Assembly: GCA_027486345.1 (NCBI GenBank)
Contig: JAIXPH010000003.1
Span: 36,495-100,494, forward strand
Reading direction: 5' to 3'
Length of the DNA stretch: 64,000 bases
Source: Paracoccaceae bacterium
Lineage (GTDB): Bacteria; Pseudomonadota; Alphaproteobacteria; Rhodobacterales; Rhodobacteraceae
Shown one piece after another: positions 17,206 through 26,828 of the stretch (position 1 is the stretch's first letter; every line of letters begins with the position of its first letter). The notes under the pieces are model-generated. The model saw nothing but the letters and a program-made list of their open reading frames with translations, had not been told where the DNA came from and did not search any database. The position numbers were made by a program, and so were the translations under genes.

Positions 17206-18780
17206 ATGACCGACAAAAGCACGCAACCCCGTGTGATGATTTTCGACACCACCCTGCGCGATGGCGAACAATCGCCGGGCGCCACCATGACCCACGAAGA
17301 AAAGCTCGAGATTGCGGGGCTCTTGGATGAAATGGGCGTCGATATCATCGAAGCCGGGTTTCCCATCGCCTCGGAAGGTGACTTCGCCGCCGTATCGGAA
17401 ATCGCCAAGCGGGCGAAGAATTCCACGATCTGCGGTCTGGCCCGCGCCAATTTCAAAGACATTGATCGCTGCTGGGAGGCTGTGAAACACGCCAAATCCC
17501 CGCGCATCCACACCTTCATCGGCACCTCACCCCTGCACCGCGCGATCCCCAATCTGGACATGGACCAGATGGCGCAACGCATCCATGAAACCGTGACGCA
17601 CGCCCGCAATCTGTGCGACAACGTGCAATGGTCCCCGATGGATGCCACGCGCACCGAGCATGACTACCTGTGCCGCGTGGTGGAAATCGCCATCAAGGCC
17701 GGAGCGACCACGATCAACATCCCCGACACCGTCGGCTACACCTACCCGATGGAATCGGCCAAGATCATCCGCATGCTGCTGGAGCGGGTGCCGGGCGCTG
17801 ACAGCATCATCTTCGCCACCCATTGCCACAACGACCTCGGCATGGCGACCGCCAACGCACTGGCGGCGGTTGAGGCGGGCGCACGTCAGATCGAATGCAC
17901 CATCAACGGTCTGGGCGAACGCGCGGGCAATACCGCGCTGGAGGAAGTGGTGATGGCAATGCGCGTGCGCAACGACATCCTGCCCTATCGCACCGGCATC
18001 GACACCACCAAGATCATGAACCTGTCGCGCCGCGTCTCGACCGTTTCGGGCTTTGCCGTGCAGTTCAACAAGGCCATCGTCGGCAAGAACGCCTTCCTGC
18101 ATGAATCCGGCATCCATCAGGACGGCGTGCTGAAGAACGTCGAAACGTTCGAGATCATGCGCCCAGAAGACATCGGCCTGACCGCGAAGAACATCGCGAT
18201 GGGCAAGCATTCGGGTCGTGCTGCTCTGCGCGCCAAGCTGAAAGAGCTGGGCTATGAGCTGGCCGACAACCAGTTGAATGACGTCTTCGTGCGCTTCAAG
18301 GCTTTGGCCGACCGCAAGAAAGAGGTCTATGACGACGACATCCTCGCGCTGGTCGCCGATGAGCAGACAAATGACGCCCATGACATGCTGGCTTTGAAAA
18401 AGCTGCGGGTGGTCTGCGGCACGGATGGGCCGCAAGAGGCCGACATGGTCTTGAGCATCGACGGTGTGGATCACCACATCGACGCCACGGGCGACGGTCC
18501 CGTGGACGCGGCCTTCAACTGCATCAAGATGCTCTTCCCGCACAAAGCGCGACTGCAAGTCTATCAGGTTGCGGCCGTGACCGAAGGCACCGACGCGCAG
18601 GCCACGGTCTCCGTGCGGCTTGAGGAAGACGGGCGCATCGTCACCGGCCAGTCGGCGGACACCGACACCATTGTGGCCTCGGTGAAAGCCTATGTGAACG
18701 CGCTGAATCGCCTGATCGTGCGCCGCCAAAAGACCGCGCCGGGTGAGGATGTGAAAACCGTCACCTACCACGGCGAATAG
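17206..18780 (+). CDS. leuA: 2-isopropylmalate synthase
   Basis: First committed enzyme of leucine synthesis: condensation of acetyl-CoA with 2-oxoisovalerate. The 524-residue protein shows the DRE-TIM signature IFDTTLRDGEQSPGATM, the metal site FATHCHNDLGMATANALAAVEAGA, the conserved INGLGERAGNTALEEVVMA and HESGIHQDGVL, and a C-terminal LeuA dimer domain (about 390-524) that normally gives leucine feedback inhibition. It follows the putative leucine leader. The GAGGACAGACAG before the ATG supplies the ribosome site. Confidence 0.97.
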   Translation: MTDKSTQPRVMIFDTTLRDGEQSPGATMTHEEKLEIAGLLDEMGVDIIEAGFPIASEGDFAAVSEIAKRAKNSTICGLARANFKDIDRCWEAVKHAKSPRIHTFIGTSPLHRAIPNLDMDQMAQRIHETVTHARNLCDNVQWSPMDATRTEHDYLCRVVEIAIKAGATTINIPDTVGYTYPMESAKIIRMLLERVPGADSIIFATHCHNDLGMATANALAAVEAGARQIECTINGLGERAGNTALEEVVMAMRVRNDILPYRTGIDTTKIMNLSRRVSTVSGFAVQFNKAIVGKNAFLHESGIHQDGVLKNVETFEIMRPEDIGLTAKNIAMGKHSGRAALRAKLKELGYELADNQLNDVFVRFKALADRKKEVYDDDILALVADEQTNDAHDMLALKKLRVVCGTDGPQEADMVLSIDGVDHHIDATGDGPVDAAFNCIKMLFPHKARLQVYQVAAVTEGTDAQATVSVRLEEDGRIVTGQSADTDTIVASVKAYVNALNRLIVRRQKTAPGEDVKTVTYHGE

Positions 18781-18783
18781 GAC

Positions 18784-18890
18784 GACATCTGACGCAGATG
18801 TCGGGCCGTTTCCTGTTGCAGGAAACGGCGTCCGCCCGTGACCCGGAGTTTGCGATCAAACTCCGTCGCGGTTTCTGCGTCAGAAACCGC
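18784..18890. terminator. Array of four hairpins between convergent genes
   Basis: Four separate near-perfect hairpins in 107 bp: GACATCTG-acg-CAGATGTC (18784-18802), GCCGTTTCCTG-ttg-CAGGAAACGGC (18805-18829), GGAGTTTG-cgat-CAAACTCC (18845-18864), GCGGTTTCTG-cgt-CAGAAACCGC (18868-18890), the last followed by CTTTT. They fill the space between the leuA stop and the stop of the convergent gene, so at least one should terminate leuA. Confidence 0.75.
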
Positions 18891-18897
18891 CTTTTCC

Positions 18898-19641
18898 CTA
18901 AAGCACCCCGAACCGCGCCGTGATGGCGGCGGCATGGTCCGCCAGCGCCGGAACGCCAGCCCATTGCTTCAGCAGATCTGCCCAGCTCAGGGCCGCAAAG
19001 GTCACGTCCTGCCCTTTGACCCGCGCGGCGAAGTCCCGCACCTCTGCCGCATGGGCGCGGAGTGCCGCCGGATCGACCGGCTTGCCATTCGCCCAAGCCG
19101 TGGGCGCGGCGTGAAGATAGACCAGCACCGCCCCCCGCGCCCGCTTTTGCGCCTGTGTCCGCAGGCCGTAAGCATGCTTGACCAGTTGCGCCGCATCCAG
19201 ATGGCGATAGGTCAGCCGACCGTCCGACAGCGCCGCGCGCAGGGCGTCATAACCGGCCATCCCCTGCCCCCAGTCGCGGCTGTCATAGGCTTCGGAAAAC
19301 ACCGTCGTCTTGCCGGGGCGAAAGGTTTCGTAGCGTTTGCTTTCGACCCCTACCAAGGTGGTCGCGGTCGTCAACGCCACATCCATCCACGGATGCCGCC
19401 CGCCGGACCACGGGAAGCGCATCTCGGCCTCCAGCTCCACCGTCTCGGGTTGGCCCATGGGGACATTGGGCAGGGCGGGCAGCAGCGCCGGGCGGTCCAG
19501 AAACCAGCCAAAGGCATTTGCCGCCAAAGCCGCCGAGGACTCGGGGCTATCGAACTTGCCGCTGGCAAACTCATTCCCCGGCGCGCGGGACAGGGCGGCA
19601 AGGACGGTTTCGGCAGGAACGCCGGGCAGGAAGTCAGGCAA
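18898..19641 (-). CDS. Uncharacterised protein, possible PD-(D/E)XK nuclease fold
   Basis: A 247-residue soluble protein I cannot name with confidence. The central stretch HPWMDVALTTATTLVGVESKRYETF has an Asp followed 14 residues later by ESK, the spacing and hydrophobic strand seen in PD-(D/E)XK nuclease-like proteins. The rest is alpha/beta with no signal peptide or membrane segment. It reads as a stand-alone gene convergent with leuA. Function unknown; the nuclease idea is inference from one motif. Confidence 0.7.
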   Translation of the reverse strand: MPDFLPGVPAETVLAALSRAPGNEFASGKFDSPESSAALAANAFGWFLDRPALLPALPNVPMGQPETVELEAEMRFPWSGGRHPWMDVALTTATTLVGVESKRYETFRPGKTTVFSEAYDSRDWGQGMAGYDALRAALSDGRLTYRHLDAAQLVKHAYGLRTQAQKRARGAVLVYLHAAPTAWANGKPVDPAALRAHAAEVRDFAARVKGQDVTFAALSWADLLKQWAGVPALADHAAAITARFGVL

Positions 19642-21035
<1,394 letters not shown>

Positions 21036-21099
21036 GGGCACGGCCCCCCGTCCTTTGGGGGGCCACCCACAGCCGCTGCACCAGAGGTGAGAGACCGCC

Positions 21100-22065
21100 G
21101 TGGCCAAGTCGCGCAGCAATCCCGAAGACTTTGCCCGCCCCCTGCGGCGCATCTTCACCGCGCTATTGGTGCTGCTTCTGCTTGCCTTGTTCTTGCTGTG
21201 GCGCATCGACAGCCCGCGTGTGGAACGGTTTCGCTCTGCGCTGATCGACACGGTGGTGCCAAACATGGATTGGGCGCTGCTGCCGGTCACCAAGACCATC
21301 GACATGGTCGAACATTTTCAAAGCTACGCCAGCCTTTACGAGCAAAATCAGGAACTGCGGCGCGAGTTGCAGCAACTGGACGTCTGGAAAGAGGCGGCGC
21401 TGCAACTGGAACAGAGGAATGCCCGCCTGCTGGACCTCAATCAGGTGCGGCTTGACCCCAAGCTGACCCATGTGACGGGTGTGGTGCTGGCCGACAGCGG
21501 CAGCCCGTTCCGGCAATCGGTCCTGCTGAACGTCGGCGCGCGCGATGGCATCCGCGATGGCTGGGCCACGATGGACGGCATCGGTCTGGTGGGCCGGATT
21601 TCCGGCGTGGGACAAAAGACCAGCCGGGTGATCCTCTTGACGGATTCGAACAGCCGCGTGCCGGTGACGGTGCAGCCGTCGGGGCAGAAGGCGCTGCTGT
21701 CGGGCGACAACAGCCCTCTGCCGCCCATGGATTTTCTGGATGACGCGGATGAGGTGCGGCCGGGCGACCGGGTGGTCACCTCTGGCGATGGCGGGGTATT
21801 GCCCGCCGGTCTGCCAGTGGGTCAGGTGGTGATGGGCACGGATGGCCGACTGCGTGTTTCGCTGTCGGCGGATTACCAGCGGCTGGAATTCCTGCGCGTC
21901 CTGCGCAGCCATGAGCTGGAGCCGATCACCGATCCGGGTGCCTTGGTTGCCCCGCCCCCCGCCCCGCCGCCCGCGCAGACCGAGACCGAAGGCGACGCGG
22001 CCGCCGGGGAGGGCACCGCCGAAGCGGACCTTGCCCCGGTTGCGAGTGGCGCGCCGAATGATTGA
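21100..22065 (+). CDS. mreC: Rod shape-determining protein MreC
   Basis: Elongasome scaffold: one N-terminal transmembrane helix (IFTALLVLLLLALFLLW), a coiled coil (about residues 75-115, LYEQNQELRRELQQLDVW) and a periplasmic beta domain (GVVLADSGSPFRQSVLLNVG, DGWATMDGIGLVGRISGVG, VTSGDGGVLPAGLPVGQV). The C-terminal 45 residues are a Pro/Ala/Glu-rich tail. The start is GTG at 21100 behind AGAGGTGAGAG. Its TGA overlaps the mreD start. Confidence 0.95.
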   Translation: MAKSRSNPEDFARPLRRIFTALLVLLLLALFLLWRIDSPRVERFRSALIDTVVPNMDWALLPVTKTIDMVEHFQSYASLYEQNQELRRELQQLDVWKEAALQLEQRNARLLDLNQVRLDPKLTHVTGVVLADSGSPFRQSVLLNVGARDGIRDGWATMDGIGLVGRISGVGQKTSRVILLTDSNSRVPVTVQPSGQKALLSGDNSPLPPMDFLDDADEVRPGDRVVTSGDGGVLPAGLPVGQVVMGTDGRLRVSLSADYQRLEFLRVLRSHELEPITDPGALVAPPPAPPPAQTETEGDAAAGEGTAEADLAPVASGAPND

Positions 22066-22597
22066 CCCGGACCGCGCCTCGCTTTGGCTGCATCGCGCGG
22101 GGGTCGTCCTCGTGGCCTTCGTGCTGATCTTCTTCAAATTGCTGCCCATCGGACCGACCGCCGGGGACTGGCCGGGGCCAGACCTGATGCTGTGCCTGAT
22201 CTTTGCCCTTGTGGTGCGACGGCCGGATTACCTGCCGATCTGGCTGGTGCTGCTGGTCGTGCTGCTGGAAGATCTGCTATTGCTGCGCCCGCCGGGCCTC
22301 TGGGCCGCGCTGGTGGTGCTGGCGTCGGAATTCGTCCGCTCGCGCGGGGCGCTGACGCGGGAATTGTCCTTCTGGGTGGAATGGATGCTGGTGGCCGGGG
22401 TGATGGTCGGCCTGTTGGTCGCCTATCGCGTGGCCTTTGCGATCACCTTCCTGCCACAAGCGGGATTCGGCTTTGCCATGATGCAGGTGCTGTGGTCTAT
22501 CCTGTGTTATCCTTTGGTGGTTGGGCTCTTGCGGTTGAGCCTTGACCTGCGCAAGCCCGCGACGGGCGAAGTGGACTCCTACGGAAGACGGCTATGA
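22058..22597 (+). CDS. mreD: Rod shape-determining protein MreD
   Basis: Small polytopic membrane protein of 179 residues with about five hydrophobic segments (AGVVLVAFVLIFFKLLPIG, LMLCLIFALVVRRPDYLPIWLVLLVVLLEDLLLL and others). The RRPDYLPIWLVLLVVLLEDLLL stretch is typical of alphaproteobacterial MreD. The ATG at 22058 lies within the mreC stop region and the mreD stop overlaps the mrdA start, so mreC, mreD and mrdA are translationally coupled. Confidence 0.92.
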   Translation: MIDPDRASLWLHRAGVVLVAFVLIFFKLLPIGPTAGDWPGPDLMLCLIFALVVRRPDYLPIWLVLLVVLLEDLLLLRPPGLWAALVVLASEFVRSRGALTRELSFWVEWMLVAGVMVGLLVAYRVAFAITFLPQAGFGFAMMQVLWSILCYPLVVGLLRLSLDLRKPATGEVDSYGRRL

Positions 22598-24537
22598 GAC
22601 GGACCGCCCGCGACACAGACGCCAGTTCCCGCGTGATCACCCGCCGTAGCCTGATGATGGGCGGCGCGATGGCGGCCATGTTCGCCGTTCTGGCGGGCCG
22701 CGTGCGCTATCTGTCGGTCGAAGAGGCGGACCAGTTCAAACTGTTGGCCGAAGAGAACCGCATCAACATCCGCCTGATCCCGCCGGAGCGCGGCTTGATT
22801 CAGGATCGCAACGGGCGGCTGATCGCGGGTAATGAACAGAACTACCGCGTCACCCTGACGCGCGAGGATGCGGGCGATACCGATGTGATCCTGAACCGCC
22901 TCTCGCATCTGATGCCCATGACCGCCGAGGATATGGACCGCGTCAAGCGCGAGATCGAACGCAACAGCGCCTTTGTGCCGGTGATTGTCGCCGACCGTCT
23001 GGCCTGGGACGATTTTTCCAAAGTGGCGCTGAACGCCCCCACCCTGCCCGGCGTGACCCCCGAAGTGGGTCTGTCCCGCCATTATCCGCTGTTTCAGGAC
23101 TTCAGCCATGTCGTCGGCTATGTCGGTCCGGTCAGTGAAAACGACCTGAAGGATATCGAAAACCCCGACCCTGTGCTGATGATCCCCGAATTCCAGATCG
23201 GCAAGATCGGCGTCGAGAAGTGGATGGAAAATGACCTGCGCGGACAGGCCGGCAACAAGCGGATCGAGGTGAACGCCGTCGGCCGCGTGATGCGCGAGTT
23301 GGAGCGCACCGCAGGCACGCCGGGAAAGGACATCCGCCTGACCATAGACGCCGAGGTGCAAAACTTTGTGCAGGCGCGCTTGGGCGAGGAAAGTGCGGCC
23401 TGCGTTGTGATCGACGTGCAGTCGGGTGATCTGATCGCCGCGACCTCTGCCCCCGGCTTTGATCCCAACCTCTTCGTGCGGGGCATCAGCCAGAAGGATT
23501 ACTCCTCGCTGATGGAGCATGACCACCGCCCCTTGGCCAACAAGTCGGTGCAGGGGGCCTATCCGCCCGGATCGACCTTCAAGATGGTCACGGCGCTGGC
23601 AGCGCTGGAGGCGGGCGTGATCTCGCCCTCCGACACGGTCTATTGCCCCGGCTACATCGAATTCGGCAACCGCCGCTTCCACTGCTGGAAACATGGCGGG
23701 CATGGGACGGTCGGCCTGACCGAGTCCTTGGAACAGAGTTGCGACGTCTATTACTACGAGGTGGCGCAGAAGGTCGGCATCGACAAGATCGCCGAGATGG
23801 GCCGCCGTCTGGGTCTGGGCATTCGCCATGACCTGCCGATGTCGGCCATCACGGATGGTATCATGCCGGACAAGGCATGGAAGCGGGAACGCTACGATCA
23901 GGAATGGCGCGTGGGCGATACGATCAACGCCTCGATCGGGCAGGGCTATGTGCTGTCCTCGCCCCTGCAACTGGCGGTGATGACGGCGCGTCTGGCCTCT
24001 GGCCGGGCCATCGTGCCGCGCCTGTTGCACAGCGTCGGTGGGGTCGAGGTCCCGGTGGACTCGGCGCCGCCCTTGGGTCTGCCGGGCGCGGCCTTGGATG
24101 CCGTGCGGCAGGGGATGTTCGACGTGATCAACTCCAAGCGCGGAACGGCGCATTCGTCGCGCATCATCGCGCCGGAATTCACCATGGCGGGCAAGACGGG
24201 CACCAGTCAGGTCCGCAACATCAGCACCGCCGAACGCGCGCGGGGGGTGACGAAGAACGACCAACTGCCGTGGAACCGCCGCGACCATGCGCTGTTCGTG
24301 GGCTATGCGCCCTATGACGCGCCGCGCTATGCCTGTGCTGTGGTGGTGGAACATGGCGGCGGCGGATCGGCGGTGGCCGCCCCCATCGCGCGCGATGCGC
24401 TGCTGCGCGTCTTGCACGGCGAATTGCCGCCGCTGAGCTCCTACCCCGAAGAGCAGCGCGGCCGGATCGAGACCGACCTGAAGAACCTGAAACTGCGCCA
24501 GCCGGATGGCACCACCCCCGGCGCATCGCGGGCATGA
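22594..24537 (+). CDS. mrdA: Penicillin-binding protein 2 (transpeptidase)
   Basis: Class B PBP of the elongasome: cross-links new peptidoglycan during lateral growth, anchored in the inner membrane by one N-terminal helix. The 647-residue protein has the pedestal region with PPERGLIQDRNGRLIAGNEQNYRV, and the transpeptidase motifs SxxK in YPPGSTFKMVTALAALE, SxN in EQSCDVYYYEVAQ (SCD form) and KTGT in TMAGKTGTSQVRN. It overlaps mreD by four bases and precedes rodA. Confidence 0.96.
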   Translation: MRRTARDTDASSRVITRRSLMMGGAMAAMFAVLAGRVRYLSVEEADQFKLLAEENRINIRLIPPERGLIQDRNGRLIAGNEQNYRVTLTREDAGDTDVILNRLSHLMPMTAEDMDRVKREIERNSAFVPVIVADRLAWDDFSKVALNAPTLPGVTPEVGLSRHYPLFQDFSHVVGYVGPVSENDLKDIENPDPVLMIPEFQIGKIGVEKWMENDLRGQAGNKRIEVNAVGRVMRELERTAGTPGKDIRLTIDAEVQNFVQARLGEESAACVVIDVQSGDLIAATSAPGFDPNLFVRGISQKDYSSLMEHDHRPLANKSVQGAYPPGSTFKMVTALAALEAGVISPSDTVYCPGYIEFGNRRFHCWKHGGHGTVGLTESLEQSCDVYYYEVAQKVGIDKIAEMGRRLGLGIRHDLPMSAITDGIMPDKAWKRERYDQEWRVGDTINASIGQGYVLSSPLQLAVMTARLASGRAIVPRLLHSVGGVEVPVDSAPPLGLPGAALDAVRQGMFDVINSKRGTAHSSRIIAPEFTMAGKTGTSQVRNISTAERARGVTKNDQLPWNRRDHALFVGYAPYDAPRYACAVVVEHGGGGSAVAAPIARDALLRVLHGELPPLSSYPEEQRGRIETDLKNLKLRQPDGTTPGASRA

Positions 24538-24544
24538 GGGACGC

Positions 24545-25684
24545 ATGAGCTTTCTGGAATACCGCCTGAAGACCGCGCCCACGGGTCTGGCCAAGGTCTT
24601 GCACCTGAACTGGCCCTTGATCGTGCTGGTCACCGCCGTGTCGGCCATAGGGTTTCTGGTGCTCTATTCCATCGCGGGGGGGAACCTCGCGACATGGGCA
24701 GAGCCGCAGATCAAGCGTTTTGGCGTCGGTTTCGTGCTGATGTTCATCGTGGCCTTCGTGCCGATCTGGTTCTGGCGCAACATGGCGGGGGTGGCCTATG
24801 GCATCTCGATCCTGCTGTTGCTCGCCGTGGAGTTTTTTGGCGAGGTGGGCATGGGTGCCCAGCGCTGGCTGGACATCGGCCCCTTGCGCCTGCAGCCGTC
24901 CGAACTGGCCAAGGTCACGATGGTTCTGTTGCTGGCCGCCTATTACGACTGGTTGGACATCAAGAAGGTGTCGCGCCCGCTGTGGGTGCTGGTGCCGGTG
25001 CTGATGATCCTGCTGCCGGTGGGGCTGGTGGTGATCCAGCCGAACCTTGGCACGTCGCTCTTGCTGTTGATGGGCGGGGCGGCGGTGATGTTCGCCGCCG
25101 GGGTCAGCATCTGGTATTTCGCCTTCGTCGCGTCGGTGGTGGGTGGCTTGATTGCGGGGGTGTTCCTGCTGCGCGGCACGCCGTGGCAGTTCCTGCATGA
25201 CTACCAATACCGCCGGATTGACACCTTCCTTGATCCCTCCGCCGATCCCTTGGGCGCGGGCTACAACATCATGCAGGCCAAGATCGCGCTGGGATCGGGC
25301 GGGTGGGATGGCAAGGGCTTCATGCAAGGCACGCAAAGCCGGCTGAACTTCCTGCCCGAAAAGCATACCGATTTCATCTTCACCACATTGGGTGAGGAAT
25401 TCGGCTTCATCGGCGCGATCTCGCTTTTGGTGCTTTATGCGCTGATCCTGTTCTTCTGCTTCACCAGCGCCATCCAGAACAAAGACCGGTTTTCGTCTTT
25501 GCTGATCATCGGCTTGGCGGCCAACATGTTCTTTTACATCGCGGTCAACCTGTCGATGGTGATGGGCATGGCCCCGGTGGTGGGGGTGCCCCTGCCCTTC
25601 CTGTCCTATGGCGGGTCGGTGATGATGACGCTTTTGGTGGCGATGGGATTGGTGCAAAGCGCGCATGTCCATCGCCTGAGGTAA
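24545..25684 (+). CDS. rodA: Rod shape-determining protein RodA (SEDS glycosyltransferase)
   Basis: SEDS-family peptidoglycan polymerase that pairs with PBP2. It has 379 residues and about ten membrane segments. Conserved blocks seen are GAQRWLDIGPLRLQPSELAKV, LVVIQPNLGTSLLLLMGGAAVMF, QAKIALGSGGWDGKGFMQGTQSRLNFLPEKHTDFIF (in two pieces) and the C-terminal VPLPFLSYGGSVMM. The ATG at 24545 follows GAGGGA and lies 7 bp after the mrdA stop; an upstream ATG would overlap mrdA. Confidence 0.96.
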   Translation: MSFLEYRLKTAPTGLAKVLHLNWPLIVLVTAVSAIGFLVLYSIAGGNLATWAEPQIKRFGVGFVLMFIVAFVPIWFWRNMAGVAYGISILLLLAVEFFGEVGMGAQRWLDIGPLRLQPSELAKVTMVLLLAAYYDWLDIKKVSRPLWVLVPVLMILLPVGLVVIQPNLGTSLLLLMGGAAVMFAAGVSIWYFAFVASVVGGLIAGVFLLRGTPWQFLHDYQYRRIDTFLDPSADPLGAGYNIMQAKIALGSGGWDGKGFMQGTQSRLNFLPEKHTDFIFTTLGEEFGFIGAISLLVLYALILFFCFTSAIQNKDRFSSLLIIGLAANMFFYIAVNLSMVMGMAPVVGVPLPFLSYGGSVMMTLLVAMGLVQSAHVHRLR

Positions 25685-25690
25685 CCCTGA

Positions 25691-26623
25691 ATGACCCTGA
25701 CCGTTCTTTTCGCCGCGACTCCCGCCCTGTGGGAGGAGTTCTCAGCCGCCCTGTCCCATGCCTTTGCTGATGCGGGATTGGATGCCGCGCTGGTATTGCA
25801 GGCTGATCCTGCGGCGGTGGATTACATCGTCTATGCGCCGTCCTCGCCTTTGGAGGATTTCACGCCCTACACCCGCTGCAAGGCAGTGCTGTCGCTGTGG
25901 GCGGGGGTGGAGCGGATCGTGGGCAACCAGACCCTGACGATGCCCTTGTGCCGGATGGTTGATCCGGGATTGACCGAGGGCATGGTGGAATGGGTCGTAG
26001 GCCATACCCTGCGCCATCATCTGGGGATGGATCGGCACATCGTGAATCCGGGGCAGGTGTGGGACCCGACCTGCCCGCCGCTGGCCCGCGAACGCCCGGT
26101 GGCGATGCTGGGGATGGGGGCCTTGGGGACGGCTTGCGCGCAGGCGCTAAGGGCGCTGCATTTCCCCGTGACGGGGTGGAGCCGGACCGCGAAAGAGGTG
26201 CCGGGCATCCCCTGCCTGCATGGTGAGGATGGCTTGCGTCAGGCGCTGTCCACCGCGCAGATCGTGGTGACGCTGATGCCCAAGACGCCCGAGACCGAGA
26301 ACACGCTGAACGCTGAACGCCTGTCGTGGCTGCCGCAGGGTGCTGTGATCCTGAACCCCGGTCGCGGCGCGTTGATCGACGATGACGCGCTGTTGGCGGC
26401 GCTGGATACGGGGGCGGTCGGACATGCCACGCTGGATGTGTTCCGGGTCGAACCCCTGCCCGCCGATCACCGCTACTGGACCCATCCGCGTGTGACCGTC
26501 ACCCCGCATATCGCCGCCGATACGCGGCCATCTTCGGCGTCGCGGATGGTGGCCGAGAATATCCGGCGGGGCGAGGCGGGAGAGCCGTTTGTGAACCTGG
26601 TGGACCGGGTGCGCGGGTATTAA
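25691..26623 (+). CDS. D-2-hydroxyacid dehydrogenase, GhrA-like
   Basis: Glyoxylate/hydroxypyruvate reductase A family, 310 residues. The NAD(P) site is AMLGMGALGTACAQALRAL; the catalytic set is visible as Arg in PGRGALIDDDAL region, Glu in DVFRVEPLPADHRYW and His in VTVTPHIAADTRPSS. It starts 6 bp after rodA and so probably shares the cell-shape transcript, though a functional link is not obvious. It ends before a family B repeat. Confidence 0.88.
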   Translation: MTLTVLFAATPALWEEFSAALSHAFADAGLDAALVLQADPAAVDYIVYAPSSPLEDFTPYTRCKAVLSLWAGVERIVGNQTLTMPLCRMVDPGLTEGMVEWVVGHTLRHHLGMDRHIVNPGQVWDPTCPPLARERPVAMLGMGALGTACAQALRALHFPVTGWSRTAKEVPGIPCLHGEDGLRQALSTAQIVVTLMPKTPETENTLNAERLSWLPQGAVILNPGRGALIDDDALLAALDTGAVGHATLDVFRVEPLPADHRYWTHPRVTVTPHIAADTRPSSASRMVAENIRRGEAGEPFVNLVDRVRGY

Positions 26624-26665
26624 AGCGGGCGGAAACGCACTGTTTTCTTTGCGCACCGTCAACCA

Positions 26666-26776
26666 AGGGGCGCGCACGCACCGCGGGGTGGGTGCACGTA
26701 TACATGCGCCCGCCCCGTGGGGGCGGTGCGGGCGCGCCCCGATGCTTTGGGCATCGGGGCAATCCCTATCGTTGCG
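26666..26776 (-). repeat. Family B intergenic repeat, copy 2
   Basis: Inverted copy of the element at 16108-16213: GCACCGCGGGGTGGGTGCACGTATACATGCGCC, given here in two parts (26679-26698 and 26699-26710), followed by CGCCCCGTGGGGGCGGTGCG and a CCCCGATGC-TTTG-GGCATCGGGG hairpin. It lies between the convergent stops of the ghrA-like gene and priA. Confidence 0.75.
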
Positions 26777-26828
26777 TTGAAAAGGCCAGCAATAACCTGC
26801 CGCGCCGTTTTGGCTGAAGTCGGCGTGG

